In this document: piece by piece, positions 1-12,515 of the stretch | Layout: every line of letters starts with the position of its first letter | Numbering within the stretch: position 1 is the stretch's first letter | From: Gnetum montanum | Lineage: Eukaryota; Streptophyta; Gnetopsida; Gnetales; Gnetaceae | Assembly (NCBI GenBank): GCA_015680685.1 | Contig: MNCI01010786.1 | Span: 196,892-254,553, forward strand | Direction: 5' to 3' | DNA length: 57,662 bases | Program-made: the position numbers and the translations under genes | Notes under the pieces: model-generated | The model's input: only the letters and a program-made list of their open reading frames with translations | Told to the model about the DNA's origin: nothing | Database searches by the model: none

Positions 1-1483
1 CATTCATCATTCTTTACTCAATCTTAGAAGTTGAATAGTTAGAATTGGTGACATTCACTATTTTGATCATATCTCAGCCATTGCACAACATTTTTCAATT
101 ATTCTAGATTTATTAAAAAGATAGAATATGTGGCTACCTGTAGCTAAAAGTTTATTTCAATATCTATTTTGGTTTTGGATGAATTGGGTCTATAATTTAA
201 TAAATTTTCTAAATCCAGAATTTTTACCAAAACAAATGATAATCAATGATTATATCATTTCTCCATCATTGGACAATGATTTAATGTCAAATTAAATTTA
301 TTTGAAATCTAATATCTATTAAAAGGCTTAGTTATAATTTTATCATCAAAAATTTAACAACATTTAATTTTTCATCTCTCAAAGTTGCATTACCAGAGTT
401 GCTACAAATTTTGATAGATTAGAAAGAACATAATATAACCTCAGCTCTTAGATATCTTTTGTAGTACCATTATCTTCCAAATTGTAGATAACTTCCTTAG
501 ATTTCCAAAAATATAAATTTTATTAGCTAATTCTTTATGAAGTCAAGATAACCAAGAAATTCGTTTGCTTCCTAAAATTATGTCATTAAAGAAATATATT
601 GATTACTTATCTTAAGTGGTAATTCTGTCTTTTTTCATTACAAATTAATCTCTACAAATTAACGTATGCTACATATCATCTAATAATTTTTTTAACTTTA
701 TTAAGGATTATGCTAATGCTACCAACAATTCTACTTTCTATCCTTTAAAAAACTAAATAGAAGATTTTTTAATCCAATTTAACAAGAAATTTTAAAATAA
801 TTGTAATTAAAATCTATTTTTCATTTTTTAGCAAGAAATTTTTTGTGATAATTTGTAAACACATTAAAATCCAAATCTTTCTGAACAATTTCAAAAATTT
901 TAAGTTCAATAAGTAAACAAGATTAAGAAAAATAATATGCATGTAAAATAATAAGTCCATATCATTCAAAAATAACTTTAATCATTTTTATAAAACACTT
1001 TAGTGAATAAAGCTTGAAAAATATATCAAGAAAGGATATTTTTTATAGAGATTCCAATAAATCATTAACTAAAATAAAATCAAAAGCTTTAGAATCATCT
1101 ACATTCTCTTTATAGTCTTAGAGATATTAGTATTTTTCATCTTCAAATCAATCTTTGCAAAAACATTCTCTAACATATTATCTTCATTAGAATTCCTCAA
1201 GATTGATAGAACTTCAAATACTTAGCTTGAAAAATGACTTCAAAAGCTCCTCATATTCTAACTATAGCTTATTAAGCATTTTAGAAAGATATTATAACAT
1301 TTCTAATTATTTAAGAAAGACTATCCCAATCCATCATTTGGAGTTATGGTAACATGCTTATTTCTCATGTCATAAGACCTATTTCAAGCTCAAGTAGAGC
1401 CACTCAAAAGAGATTAGGATTTTGTTCATCCACTAACCCTCTTAGAATTGCACTTTGACAAGATGACTATTGAGTTTTTGGAT
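1..1483. other. AT-rich stretch, no gene recognised
   Basis: Very AT-rich DNA with stops in all frames. Parts of the minus strand between about 1080 and 1440 read as short lysine- and isoleucine-rich peptide runs, which hints at an old minus-strand reading frame, but I cannot tie it to a family. No LTR end, primer site, tRNA or recognisable domain is visible. Confidence 0.4.
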
Positions 1484-1911
1484 GATGATAAAGATCCCAC
1501 TAGTTTTAACCAATGATATTATCATATAGAACTCAAAGTGATCTAGCCGTAAGCTTCGAAGATGATGTTGAGTGAAATGCCAAGAACACTCATGTATATT
1601 ATTGCATTTAAGAATTATAAAAGAGATTATAATAGATGTAATACAAATGAAAACCCATGTTGCCATGGTGGAAATAGAGAAAATATTTATGATTGTATAT
1701 TTTATAATTTTTATGTATTTTATGAATATATGAATAAAATAAACACAAACACATACATTGCAATCCCTTGTGGGAATTGGCACAATGCTCATGTCACAAT
1801 CTCTTAGGGGACAAGTAGAACATAACATAAAAAAAAGCAATAAAATGGCTCTTAGTCACAATCTCGATGGCCCAACACCATGTCACATAGTTATGACCTC
1901 TTTGGATTAGG
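1484..1911. repeat. Dispersed repeat G, copy 1 (uninterrupted)
   Basis: This segment aligns with 47136-47218 joined to 48954-49287. Shared blocks include the run around AAGATGATGTTGAGTGAA at 1559, the ATTTAAGAATTATAAAAGAG block at 1607-1626, and the CCCAACACCA and AGTTATGACCTC blocks near 1870-1900. The family is unknown; it could be part of an old element. Its value is that it keeps the uninterrupted form of the site where copy 2 carries solo LTR E. A small plus-strand frame (1562-1807) and a longer minus-strand frame (1442-1840) lie here, but neither is supported by copy 2. Confidence 0.75.
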
Positions 1912-4750
1912 AAGAATCATCATAACTTAATTAAATAGAAATCAAATAAATATTTTTATTATTTTAGTATTTAAGGCATTAATGATAGAATAAGAAACCA
2001 TGATCTTTATTAACCATGGAAACACTAGAATCCCCATTAAAAAAATAATTTTGGGCTATGTAAACAAGGTATCACTTTGACAAAATCTAGCCATATTTAT
2101 GAATGAAATAACTTAAAATACACATAAATAAAGAAGGAAATAAACTTACCCAAGGAAGGAAGAGCTTTTCATACAAACCAGACATCAAAATTTAAAATGA
2201 GTTATCTAAGTTATGAATGATATGTGTGCAAACTCATCCTAGGTATTTATAGTTTTCACAATGTAATGATGGAGGTTTGTTAATGCCCAAGAGCCAATAG
2301 AGATCCATCAACAAATTCGTAGCCAATCATATCATACTTTTGGCATTTGGATTCAAACCTAGACAAGCAAGGGGTGTGCTGAAGGGGGTGTACTAACATA
2401 GGATAGTCAATGCATCCCCCTACAAGGTTACCAAGGTTCAATTTGGGATGAAACCTAAAATCCAAAAACACATGTTGAAAGAACCTTAAGATACCCAAAT
2501 GAGGTCAAAAACATCCTAAGGAGATTGGTATATGCACAAAACCCAAGAGTATGATGCAATATGTAAGGTAGCATACTTGGAAAACAAAAACCACAACTAA
2601 ACATGCTAAGAATACAAACATAGAGTGCTTGAAATACTTCTCAAGTCTAGCTTCTACAATTGACTTAATAATTTCCACTATATGCATTATCATTTCCCCA
2701 CTACTAATAAAATATAATGTCATAGCTTTAAAACCAAAGACAAAAGAAATTAGGAACTTAACATATGAAAAGGTCAATGCGGAGGAATTACAAATGTAAA
2801 ATATAGACTATGACTGTATTACAATACAAGCCACCTCATAAAGAAGTGCTATGGATGATGGCTAAAGACAGAATCCCCCTTATATGCTTACATGAAATAG
2901 AAAGAAGCTAGAAGTATAAGGCCTAGACATGTGAAATCTGCATAACTGCATCTTAAGGTCCATCACCTTAGCCTTGTGGATGGATCTTTGCTACACATCA
3001 TTGGCACCTATGCCTTTTTCTATGTCATCCATCTTCAAATCATCTTCTGCCAACTCCTTTAACACTCACTTAAAAGATCTTACATGGCACATGCTCAATA
3101 AAAAATATTAAGGGCATGACTATCTACCTTTAGATCTCTCTTTTGAGAAAGGTCTCTAATTTACAAGTGTTTGATGCGGTGATTGATATTATTCCTCCTC
3201 TTCTTCCAAGACTAATAGTTCCCTTGTAGGACCATAGGCCAAGGACTAAGATCTCTGAATGTCCTCCCAAGTAGGTCTACAAAATATTGAGTGCAATCAC
3301 CTAAGTATGATAAGTTGTGAAAATTCTAGAAATCAAGTAATGTGCCCAAGGTGTTATACTACCATTGCAAAAAATGGTCATAGGAACAATGATGTGTAAT
3401 TCCTCAAGGTCACAAGAGAAATATAATCATAACTATGGAATCAAGTTTAGCATGGATAAGTAATAATAAGGTAGAAATAATTTAAATAACCACCAAAATT
3501 ACAAAGTACATACCTGTATTGGTGCTTCTTATCCATGACTAAGTTACAAGACACCTAGCTTAAACCACATGAATAATGCAAATGGAAATAATAAGAAGAA
3601 GAAATGCTCATGAAAATATTAAAAACTAATCAAGGATAGAACCAATCAAGCCATAAAAGAGATCAAGAAGATAACAACATTAAAATATTATCTTAGTTGA
3701 CATCCAAACTTATGGGATTTGAATCATAATGTTGAATCTACTCATTTCCATGATTCAAGAACTAGGAAAAAGAGGGATTATAAAAATAAGAGATAAATAG
3801 AATACCCCAATGTTAACAAATAGGCACAAGAGAGATGTGATGGAAAAGAATAGTCATGATCATCAACACTCCCATAATTTGAAGACCAATCGAATGTTTT
3901 ATGTCATCCAATCATCACCATCACTAGAAGATAAGCTTAGGCTCACTCATTCACAATGCCAAGCCACCAAGGATTCACAAGAAAATCCTTCTTATAATAA
4001 ACATGTCTTTCCTTCCCTTATGAATTCTATTGATAGAACACTTGTGGATACCAAAAAAATAGTGAAAAATCAACATCAAATGGAAGTCCATCCCCTTAGA
4101 TGGCCAAATCGCATCCTCTACTTTGGCCAATTGACTTCCTGTCATACACAACAATGGAAAAGAATGAAATGAAAGAGATGGAGAATGAATGATGAATAAG
4201 AGAGAGAAGATGGATGTGCAAAATCATTAGATCCTCAACCAATAATTCAATTAGCTCATGGAAGCACATGAGCACATCCTACATACCATGAGAGATCTAC
4301 TATTACATCCCCTCATCATTACTTATCCATACCATGGGGATAGATCTCTAAGTACCCCTTTTTAGTGCAAGGTCACACCTATCACTTCTAGTGTCATCTA
4401 GCCTTGATTATTTCATAGTCTAATCATGGATGAAACTGAATCAAAATAACATGTCATAGACCATCTAGAAGTTAAGATTCTAGTTTTTTTTCCTCCCTCT
4501 ATACATGTATGTACAGTAGGTTCCCCAAATTTAACTTCATTGAAAACCTCTCATCAATCCTTTTAGCTACGCTAATTAATCCTAATTACAATGGTAACTA
4601 TAATATTATCACCAAGTAGTTAGATTTTGATGGTCTATATATGATCATGATTTGGATCAAGTGTTATGATCTTGATCCCTAGAAATAAATGGATTCAAGA
4701 ATTGAGTGGAATCAACATTTAACATTACCAAGGTTCACCAAGAGAGAGAT
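1912..4750. other. Unassigned intergenic DNA with short open frames
   Basis: No recognisable gene or element. The longest open frame is a 120-codon plus-strand frame at 3810-4172, rich in His, Gln, Ser and Lys, with no domain I recognise. Two short minus-strand frames sit at 2280-2498 and 2505-2777; the second has a hydrophobic stretch, but base composition and the absence of flanking signals make chance frames likely. The last 40 bases before 4751 contain ACATTACC and the purine run AAGAGAGAGAT, which resemble the purine tract ahead of the Sirevirus LTRs at 31989 and 54205. Confidence 0.4.
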
Positions 4751-5992
4751 TTCTAGGCCTTTTCATATGTCAAAATGTTAAGGAAAATGAAGTACAAGGA
4801 TGTTTGTATGATTTTTATGTTTATAGGAGCAAGATTAAATGACTAAAGGACTCACAAGAAAACTCGGGAACACAAGGACTTAAGGAAGCATAAACGAATA
4901 CGAAGAATTCAAGCAAAATGTGTCTATTTTTATTGAGGATTATTCTTGGATGTTTTGGCATGTTTTAGAGTATTTTTGGCTCATTTTGATTATAAGATCT
5001 ATGGGGATTTTTTTGGAGGCATCCAAAGGCTCCCAACATCAAAATGAGTAGTTTCACTTTTGGCCCTTGCAAAAGAGACATCTTTCCAATTCCAAAGACG
5101 TCTTTATAGTAGGTAGCATAGAAGAAGAAATCTTTGAAAAGTAGCAAAAGTCTTTCATTAGACAAATACATCTTTCATCAAATAAAGACATCTTCACAAA
5201 ATGAATGCTAGTTGCAAAAAGACATCTTTCACCAACAGAAGATATCTTCCTAGAATGGAGGCCAAATGTAGAAAAACATCTCAATCATGAAAAAGATGTC
5301 TTCCATGACTATTAGCTAGTCATTTCACAAGTTCTAATATGAATTTGAAAACATAGTGGCTATAAGAATACTTCATTCTCATTTGGAAAAGTCCAAGCTT
5401 TTGAACTATCATTATGTAATCATCATGCAATCATTGTATGTTCCTCATTATGCAATCATTCCTCTATTGTAATTGGTTAATGTGAACTATGCCTAAAAGT
5501 CAAAGGATCAGCAAACTAATTTTCATTCTTTCATTGTGATTATAATTTCGTTATTTCCCTATGAAGTTGATGTGCTTATTATGGGAAGGCATCTTGCTTG
5601 AGCTTCTTGAGATTCTATAGGATTGAGTGTTGGTGTAACACCACAACATTTCGCAACAGAGCTTAAGTTGTAAAGGTAGTGGGATCCTTGAAACCACATT
5701 TCAAGCTTGTCAAGACCTTGTAGGATTGAGTGTATTCATAGCATCAAGTCATTTTAGTGTATAGCCTAGAGCTTGTACAGGGTGTGATACCCTTCAAATC
5801 ACATTTTGTAAGGAACAAAGTCTAGAGTTGTGCTTGCAAACTATCCTCCAAGTGTGGACTACCCAAGTTGGGGAACCACATTAAATTTTTTGTATGTGCT
5901 TTGTCTCAATGATTTTAATTTAGGAAACTTATTCATCCCTCTCCCCCTCCCCCCACACACACCCCCTCCCTTTTTAAGTTCAACAATCCTTA
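4751..5992 (+). repeat. Sirevirus-type Copia LTR, copy C1
   Basis: About 1,242 bases aligning with 31989-33223 (plus) and, reversed, with 53114-54205. Near its start it shares CATATGTCAAAAT with the other copies. Near its end it has a C-rich pyrimidine tract (about 5939-5970), AAGTTCAACAATCCTTA and then a primer-binding site, so it acts as a 5' LTR for the gag downstream. The start is set by alignment with the other two copies, because the terminal TG has decayed (TTCTAGG here against TGTTGAA and TGTGGAC). The block at 5075-5310 holds about ten imperfect copies of an AGACATCTT motif. Confidence 0.8.
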
Positions 5993-5997
5993 AGTGG

Positions 5998-6009
5998 TGG
6001 TATCAAAGC
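5998..6009 (+). other. Primer-binding site, initiator tRNA-Met type
   Basis: TGGTATCAAAGC, five bases after the LTR end, matches the canonical plant TGGTATCAGAGC site at 11 of 12 positions. That site is complementary to initiator tRNA-Met and is standard for Copia elements. It fixes element C1 as plus-strand and the LTR at 4751-5992 as a 5' LTR. Confidence 0.85.
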
Positions 6010-6068
6010 CTGATGCTCTTGCACTCTACATCAATTTTCAAGAGTGAACATGGAAGGGGTAATTAGCA

Positions 6069-7400
6069 TCAGAAACATCTAGATATGCTTCATCAATTGC
6101 TGTTCTCAATTCCTATATCACATCTGCTATAACAGTAAGTCTCTCATTCCATTACTTACATTCAGATCTAAATGATGTTTCCTTTGAAGAAAGGTATAGG
6201 ATATTTTTTCATGAAGTTCTTTCTTTCCAAAATTTATGCATTGAGATAAAAGATGTTTTACATGCCAAGGAAATAAAAATTAAAGTTCTTAATTATGAAT
6301 GTTTTTATCTTAAGAATGAGAAGTCAGACCTTAACACTAAGATTCAAAAACTAACCAATGTGATTAAGTAGAAGAGTAAGAGCTTCAAAGGTAAGGAAAG
6401 AGGTAAAACAATTTTAAGTTCTAATTTTGATTCATATTCAATAGAATGCCTAGTATGTGGTGGAAGAAGCCATGTGATCTTTAAATGTCCTAGTAATGTT
6501 AGGTTACAACAAAAGGATAGAAATGATTAAGCAATGAGAAAGACCAACTTCTACTCAAGTTGAGATGATGAAGAGCAAAGTGAAGAAAAGGTGAAGGATG
6601 ATGCAAAGGATTCACACCTCATCTGTATGGCACTCACAGATGATGACATTGATACCTCAAATGATGAACTTGATGAGAATGAAAGGTTTAATTTATTGTG
6701 TAATGAAATTTTAAATTTTTAAAATCTTTGCACAAGTTGAACAAGTAAGTAAAAATAAAGGATCAAGAAATTTCTGTGTTGAATATAATAATTTTAGATC
6801 TCACTAAAGAAATATTAGACCTCAAGGCTAATAATAAATGACTAACCAAGTCATGTGAGTAGATCAAGAAAGAACTTGCAAATGCCAAACTTGTGAATGA
6901 AAGGCTAGTCAAGGGAAAAGAGTCCCTTCAGATGTACTTGGACAAGGAAGAAGTCCACATGATAAGAGTGGGCTCAAATGTTATACACAATAGGAATCAT
7001 CTATAGTAACCCCATCTCAACCAAAGGTCACTCCAAAGAATGAAGAATCAATGGACATTACATCTCAACCAAGAGTAGCTCCAAGTTATAATCATTTTAA
7101 CTACTATAGGAAGGTGAGATGTTGTTATTTTCATAAATTTGGGCATAATAAATGGGAGTGTAATTTAAAATATTATCACATGAGCACTTGGTCATATCAT
7201 AGGACTCCTTAGACTTATCCAAATTTTCCTACAAAGGATTTTTCATAGGTTAAAAAGGATATGCAAACAAATGAAGGAGGAGTCAAGAAAGATTGAACAA
7301 CTCAAAAGAATGAGGGAGTTCAAAAAGTTTGAAGAATCAAGAGAAAGGAACCTAAGAATGAGAAGATACTATCTAGTCAATTTTTTAAAGGGATCCAAAC
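6069..7400 (+). pseudogene. Decayed Sirevirus gag (nucleocapsid region recognisable)
   Basis: Plus-strand coding remnant of a Copia gag, broken by many stops. At about 6449-6490 it encodes a CX2CX4HX4C zinc knuckle (CLVCGGRSHVIFKC), the nucleic-acid-binding motif of nucleocapsid. An acidic segment follows (about 6560-6690), then a Lys/Glu-rich probable coiled coil (6790-6950). A second knuckle-like motif at about 7115-7160 keeps FHKFGH and a terminal Cys, but the expected second Cys reads Phe. Acidic linker, coiled coil and a late YCHKFGH-type knuckle are typical of Sirevirus gag proteins. The frame fades near the ambiguous base at 7407. No integrase or RT follows, so the element is truncated or rearranged after gag. 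Confidence 0.75.
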
Positions 7401-8812
7401 CTTGAANAGTCAGTATTTAATTTGGAATGAATAAATTGTGTTGATGTGTGCTTACTTCATTTCAAGCTATGGGATGTTAGCTTTAGTATTCTACAAATGC
7501 TAAGATATTTGGTATTATTAGAATATTTGATTATGACATCTCTTATGAATGTATGAGAATGATGTGATTAATCTTATTATTAAATGAAAGTTTGTGGTTC
7601 TTATAAATTTTTAAAGTTTTTATTAATAAATCATCTTTTAGAATGTATTGGTTTCAAATGGTTTAAAAATCTTGGACCAAAAGCTCTTTGTTCAACAAAT
7701 ATTAATTTTTCAAAATATATGTCTTGTGCTTCAAACCATTGATTAAGCTATGACATTATTGCTTTCTTATGAAATCTTAAAGTTTGGTTGTTTTCTTAAG
7801 AATTTTTTTTGGTAATTGAAGTATTTAAATTGGTCCTTATAATGTAATTCATGTATCTTCTAAAGATAGATACATTGCCAAAGGAACTTCTTAAGCATAT
7901 GAATTATTTGCTATCTTTATGAAAGGTCTTTCTTTCAAACCTTATCTTGGTATGGCAATCCAAATTTCTAGGGACATCTCCTAACTCTCATGTATTTCTC
8001 AATGGATGTATGATGTTTATGTATGTTTTCTTATGTTAATGATGATTTCAAGGTCTTATGCCATGTTTTGGGGTGTTTTAGACTTATTTTGATGAATCTA
8101 GAAGTTTTCAAGGGCTATGGTGACTTGTTTGAAGGTGTATGAAGGTTTTAGACCTCAAAATGAGCATAGATATTTTTAGCCATGGTAGGATAGACATCTA
8201 CTATTTATTCAAAGTTATTTCATATGGTTTTTAATGGACATTTAGGCATTTGAGTTGGTACCTTTAATGTAACTCATGCATATTCTGAGAAAATAAACAT
8301 TTCAAAAGGATACATTAACGGGAGAACTTAGTCTCCACCATTGATCTTATAACTTCAATGCAGCATGAAGATCTTAAAAGACTCAAGTGAAAATACGAAT
8401 ATCTCTACAATAGATGCATTATGATAATAGGAAGAAACTCAAGCATGTATGTAGGAGGAGAATGTACCTCATCAACAATTATCATTCATAAGCCATCGAT
8501 GTTGGGGGAGTTTTTTGAGACTTTGACCAAAAGACACTCAAATAACAAAGATGAGCAAGAAAATGATTATTCTTTTTATGCTAAAGTATTTGAGATAAAA
8601 GTATGCTTTGATCAAAACATCCTTTGAAAATTTTACCTTAAGATTTACTTCATGGTTTAGGTATTTACATTTGGTATTACTAGTTACAAATTGTGTGATA
8701 TAGATATGCTTACGAAGTATTATGCTATTATTTCTTACACATATACTCTCCTTATCATAAAAATTTCTATGCCTTTTTCTTTTCTTGATGTTTAAAGAAA
8801 AGAATAAGGAGA
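7401..8812. other. Rearranged stretch with a divergent Sirevirus LTR-like segment
   Basis: No intact gene. About 8040-8185 resembles the early part of the Sirevirus LTR (compare 4950-5060): GCCATGTTTTGGGGTGTTTT, then TCATTTTGATGA-like and CAAAATGAG blocks in the same order. Two related segments, about 7826-7890 and 8250-8320, flank it and share an AATGTAA(T/C)TCATG core. A 68-codon frame at 8421-8627 has no recognisable domain. I read this as a divergent LTR fragment inserted in or fused to the C1 element. Confidence 0.35.
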
Positions 8813-9002
8813 ATATTGGAAAATTAAAAAGTCATGCAATATTTACAACTAATGGCTTATTGGTTTAGGGATAGGTGACTTGATCTTCAAGGATCATACT
8901 TTACTTCAAGATTTAAGTTTTTAAATATTCTTGAATATCAATTGAAAAGCTTGGATTAGTTAATTTTTAACTTTGTAAATAGATAAGGGGTAGCTCTTCT
9001 TG
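8813..9002 (+). repeat. Repeat F, copy 1 (probable Sirevirus internal fragment)
   Basis: About 190 bases closely matching 31535-31720, for example TGGCTTATTGGTTTAGG here against TGGCTTACTGGTTTAGA there, and both ending in GTAAATAGATAAGGGG. One frame contains TGDLIFK and IDKG runs that faintly recall the Copia protease/pre-integrase junction, but this is weak. It lies downstream of Sirevirus gag and is cut by the Athila LTR at 9003. The second copy lies just beyond the other end of that Athila element. Confidence 0.6.
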
Positions 9003-9963
9003 TGATGAATCGTCATTATGTCACATTGATGAGGCCCTGTTAACGTGGCCTTGTTAATAGGTCCCCATTGATGCAACCTCATCTACGTGGTGTTGCCCCA
9101 TGATGGGGCCATGTCGATGTAGCATTTGCTACATCTATGGGGCCCCATCGATGTAGCTCCAAAATAGAGTCTATAAATACCCACTCACCAACCATGTTTA
9201 TGGGGAGTTAAGTCATATTTGTAGTAGAGCTTTTGTAGTTTTATCATTTGAGAGTTAGAATATTTCTTTGAGTATTCATAGTAAGAGTCAGAAAGTGTAC
9301 AGATCTTTATTCAAGCATTGTTGTACCTAAACACACCTGTGTGAATGGCAATGAAGACAAGCCTTTTAATCAAACCTTGCAGCACTTGGAATAGATTAAT
9401 GGTTTATTTATGCATTTACTATTTTTACTAATTATGTAATTAATTAAGCTAAATTAAACTTCAAGTGATTAGTTAATTAATTAAGTAAAATAGATTAAAC
9501 ACATAAGTGCGACTACTTCAAGCATAATCATGTATTCTCTTGGTAATCTTAGCAGCATTATTTCTTGGTTCACCCAGTAGCATAAGTGCTTGGTTATCCT
9601 AGTAATGGATATGTGGGTTCAAAATGCGTATAAAAAGTGGAACTAGATGCTTATGTTAGGACTAGTTAGAGATTAGTTAACTAGTTAAATTAAATTAGTT
9701 ATTAAATTACTTCATTTCTCTATTTTAACCACCAAGAACATAAAACATAAAATAATAAAAATCAGACGCCTTGATTACACTTAACCATACCTTTGTACAT
9801 CATAAGTGTAATTGGGAAGACAATGAATGATTGTTAGGGTAAAGTTCACTTCCTAGGAGACTAGTGTACCAAAAGACATAGAGTCCATGGAATTGGACCT
9901 TATCACACATGAATGCTTCATGATTTTTATGGTTGAGCGTAGGGGTACCCCAACTACTCATCA
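9003..9963 (+). repeat. 5' LTR of Athila-like element B (copy B1)
   Basis: 961 bases starting TGATGAATCGTC and ending CTACTCATCA. It aligns with LTR copies at 30626-31530, 33613-45096 (split), 49288-50147 and 55840-56697. The U3 part (9027-9165) is built of repeated GGCCCCATCGATGTAGC-like units. A TATA box, TATAAATA, lies at 9172-9179 and directs transcription rightward into gag. The start is supported by the TGATGA shared with the copies at 30626 and 55840. The sequence immediately to the left is repeat F. Confidence 0.85.
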
Positions 9964-9964
9964 T

Positions 9965-9982
9965 TGGCACCATTACCAGGGA
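9965..9982 (+). other. Primer-binding site, tRNA-Asp type
   Basis: TGGCACCATTACCAGGGA differs from the tRNA-Asp-complementary site known for Athila elements (TGGCGCCGTTGCCGGGGA) at four positions, all G to A. It starts one base after the LTR end. It fixes element orientation and supports the Athila assignment. Confidence 0.85.
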
Positions 9983-10117
9983 CTCTTTTTATTTAAAATG
10001 TATCCTGTCTAGGCTTAGTAAACATCATTAACATCATTAGATGAACCCTAAGGTCAAAATCATTCTCACAATAAATATAATCACATAAGCACATTGATAT
10101 CTTATTTGTATTGCAAA

Positions 10118-12500
10118 ATGTCTTCTTCTCACAAGCATGATGATACTAACCTACCGATCCCTCAAGAATGCAAGGTGGTGTATATTCATCTAGATGATTA
10201 TTTTCCTAACTTCTCCTTCATCCTACATCAAATTGAACAACTATGATGGCAAGATATGGAAGGCAACATTATAATGCCTCCTAATTGATCTATGCTTGAG
10301 ATGCTACTTCAAACTCTTAGGAGGTTTTACATCCAAGATCTTCAAGAGTATGTTGGGCATGATTAAGGCTACTGGGACTACTATTCCACCAAAACACAAT
10401 GTATGAGAGATCAACACCAAGAGAACCATGATGAGTTTATGAAAGGAAAAAGGTTTACCAATCCCTTGTTCTTAATTAACCAAAATGAAAATGAGGATCC
10501 TTCCTCTAGGGGATCTCAACATGAAGATTCTCCCCTTGTTATTGGTAATGGGGGTATGGCCTAAATCTGCAATCCACTATCAATAATCTAGGTTTAGGTA
10601 AAAATGGTAGTCAAGGCAAGGGCTCAAACAAGCATTAAGAGGATAAGAAAACTGATGAATGTGGCCATGACAACTGACGAGGAGTTGGTAGAAACCATGG
10701 TGGTGACAATCCTCCTCCCTCTTCACCCTCTTCATTTGCATCTTTTTCTTCCTCTTCTAGTTTTGACAAACACTATAGAAAGAACAACTGTGATGGAGGT
10801 GAATAGCATGACAACAATGATGATCACCAAGCTCATCATGAATGAAGGGGTGGCAGAGGATGTCATCAATGTCATCAAAATAATAATGATGATGAGCCTT
10901 TACTAGCAACTTGAAGCATGCTAAATATTTCAGAGGCTGTAAAAATTTGAACCAGGCATGTGAAACATAGTTGGATCAAAGGACTTGATATCAACAATAT
11001 TCGCAGATTTCAGGGGGCATATAACTCTAATCCACAAACACAACTTCAAGCTTTTCACAATGCCTATGCCTTACAAAACATTGAAAATGATTGGCAAAAA
11101 CTAAAGCTATTTCCTAAGATACTCATCAAGGAAGTAGAAAGCTGGTACTAGTCCTTGGAGCTAGAATCCATCTACATGTGGAGTACAATGCTATAGCTAT
11201 TTAATGATAAGTATCAAATGTACTTCAAAGTGTCTAATCTGAGAAGGAAGATCAAATGATGAAAGAAATGAAACCATGAACCCTTGGATGCCACCATGGG
11301 TAAATACTATTCTCTCACACACTGATGCCCTAGCCATGGTTATTCCTAGCGAGAACAACTTTGTCATATCATAGATGGAATTAGATTTAGAACTCTTGGG
11401 ATCTATGCCCAAGGGAGACTATCCAAACTTAGAGCCCATAAAATTTAAAGGCTAATTGAATATGTAGCAAAAGAAGAAGAAGAGTAGAGGAAACATGAAA
11501 GTGTAGAGGAATACAATAGGGATCCTTCCATTAAAAAGAGGGAGGTCAAATTTTTTAATAGTGAGAAAGAGTCATCTCATGATGAGGTGATAAATAGAAA
11601 GACCTTGCCAATTCAAAAATATATGTCTAAAATTTTGGCTAAGATGGATAAACTGGGGGATTCGTTGGATGAAAAATTATAAACTACTTTAAAAATTACC
11701 AAAGAATCACGATAGTAGAATAGTGATCGTAAATACAAGAAACAGAAAGAACCTAAACGTGCCTACTAAAGGGGTAAGTGTAGGATTGCTGCAATAGATG
11801 AAGTTGTGGAAACTAAATCAAATGATGATGGTTGGTGTGACATCTATCAATATGAACATCCTAAGGGATGTTTCCCCATCATGTCACACTTATAGGAGCC
11901 TAGGGTGTATACTCTAAATCCACAACTAGCAACAAGATGAACACCAGGCAATCCTAGGCAATTCCATCAGCAATAACAATATTATCCAAGTGGAACTCCA
12001 CTACAACCATACAAGTAATATCAATAGTGGCACCAACCACAATCATGAGAGATGCCACCACCAAGACAACAATACCCTTACATTCAACTAGATCCATATC
12101 TCCCGACATTTAGCAATCGTTGTCTTCACGTGACTCTTTCAATCATGTTTATTCTTTCCAACATTACTACTACCCTCCCGAATACTATAGAGCTCATTCT
12201 TCACATTCCAAGAGGGATGCCACATTTTATCCTTATCCTCCTTCTATTTTTGCACATGTTCCTCCATCCTCAATGCAACTACTTCCTACTCCATCCATGC
12301 AAGGTGAACTTCCAGCCCAACCTTAGCAATGTAACACTACCAGAGCCATGAATTTGCAATTGATTCATCAACTGAGGGGTTTAGAACCTCATTCTTATAA
12401 ATGACCATTCTTCTTAAACAACAGCCCTACTAAGCCCTCACAGACTCAAGTCGTTGGTCATCCTACTCTTGCCTCATCCTCTACAAATCATTCCATCAAG
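10118..12500 (+). pseudogene. Decayed Athila-type gag of element B
   Basis: The start ATG at 10118 (MSSSHKHDD) is chosen because the same position opens gag in two relatives, at 50297 and 56854. The N-terminal part runs to about 10560, followed by a low-complexity Asp/His/Ser segment (10600-10900). The capsid-like core runs from about 10960 to 11560 and contains NNIRRFQGAYNSNP, LIKEVESWY and a GIYAQGRLSKLRAHK segment. Near 11830-11900 the run CDIYQYEHPKGC is shared with 52140-52180. A Pro/Gln/Tyr-rich tail follows (11930-12350). Many stops and at least two frame changes make it non-functional. Gag would form the virus-like particle that packages element RNA. Confidence 0.75.
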
Positions 12501-12515
12501 CCGCCTTCAAACCAA

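Noticed and set aside
1442-1840. 132-codon minus-strand frame with hydrophobic segments, resembling a membrane protein
   Set aside because: It lies across repeat G, whose second copy does not keep the frame; hydrophobicity follows from AT-rich codons.
3810-4172. 120-codon plus-strand frame as a possible host gene
   Set aside because: No recognisable domain, no splice or promoter context I can support, and composition like its surroundings.
12052-12351. Two overlapping frames at 12052-12351 and 12120-12326 as separate small genes
   Set aside because: They are frames of the Pro/Gln/Tyr-rich tail of decayed Athila gag.
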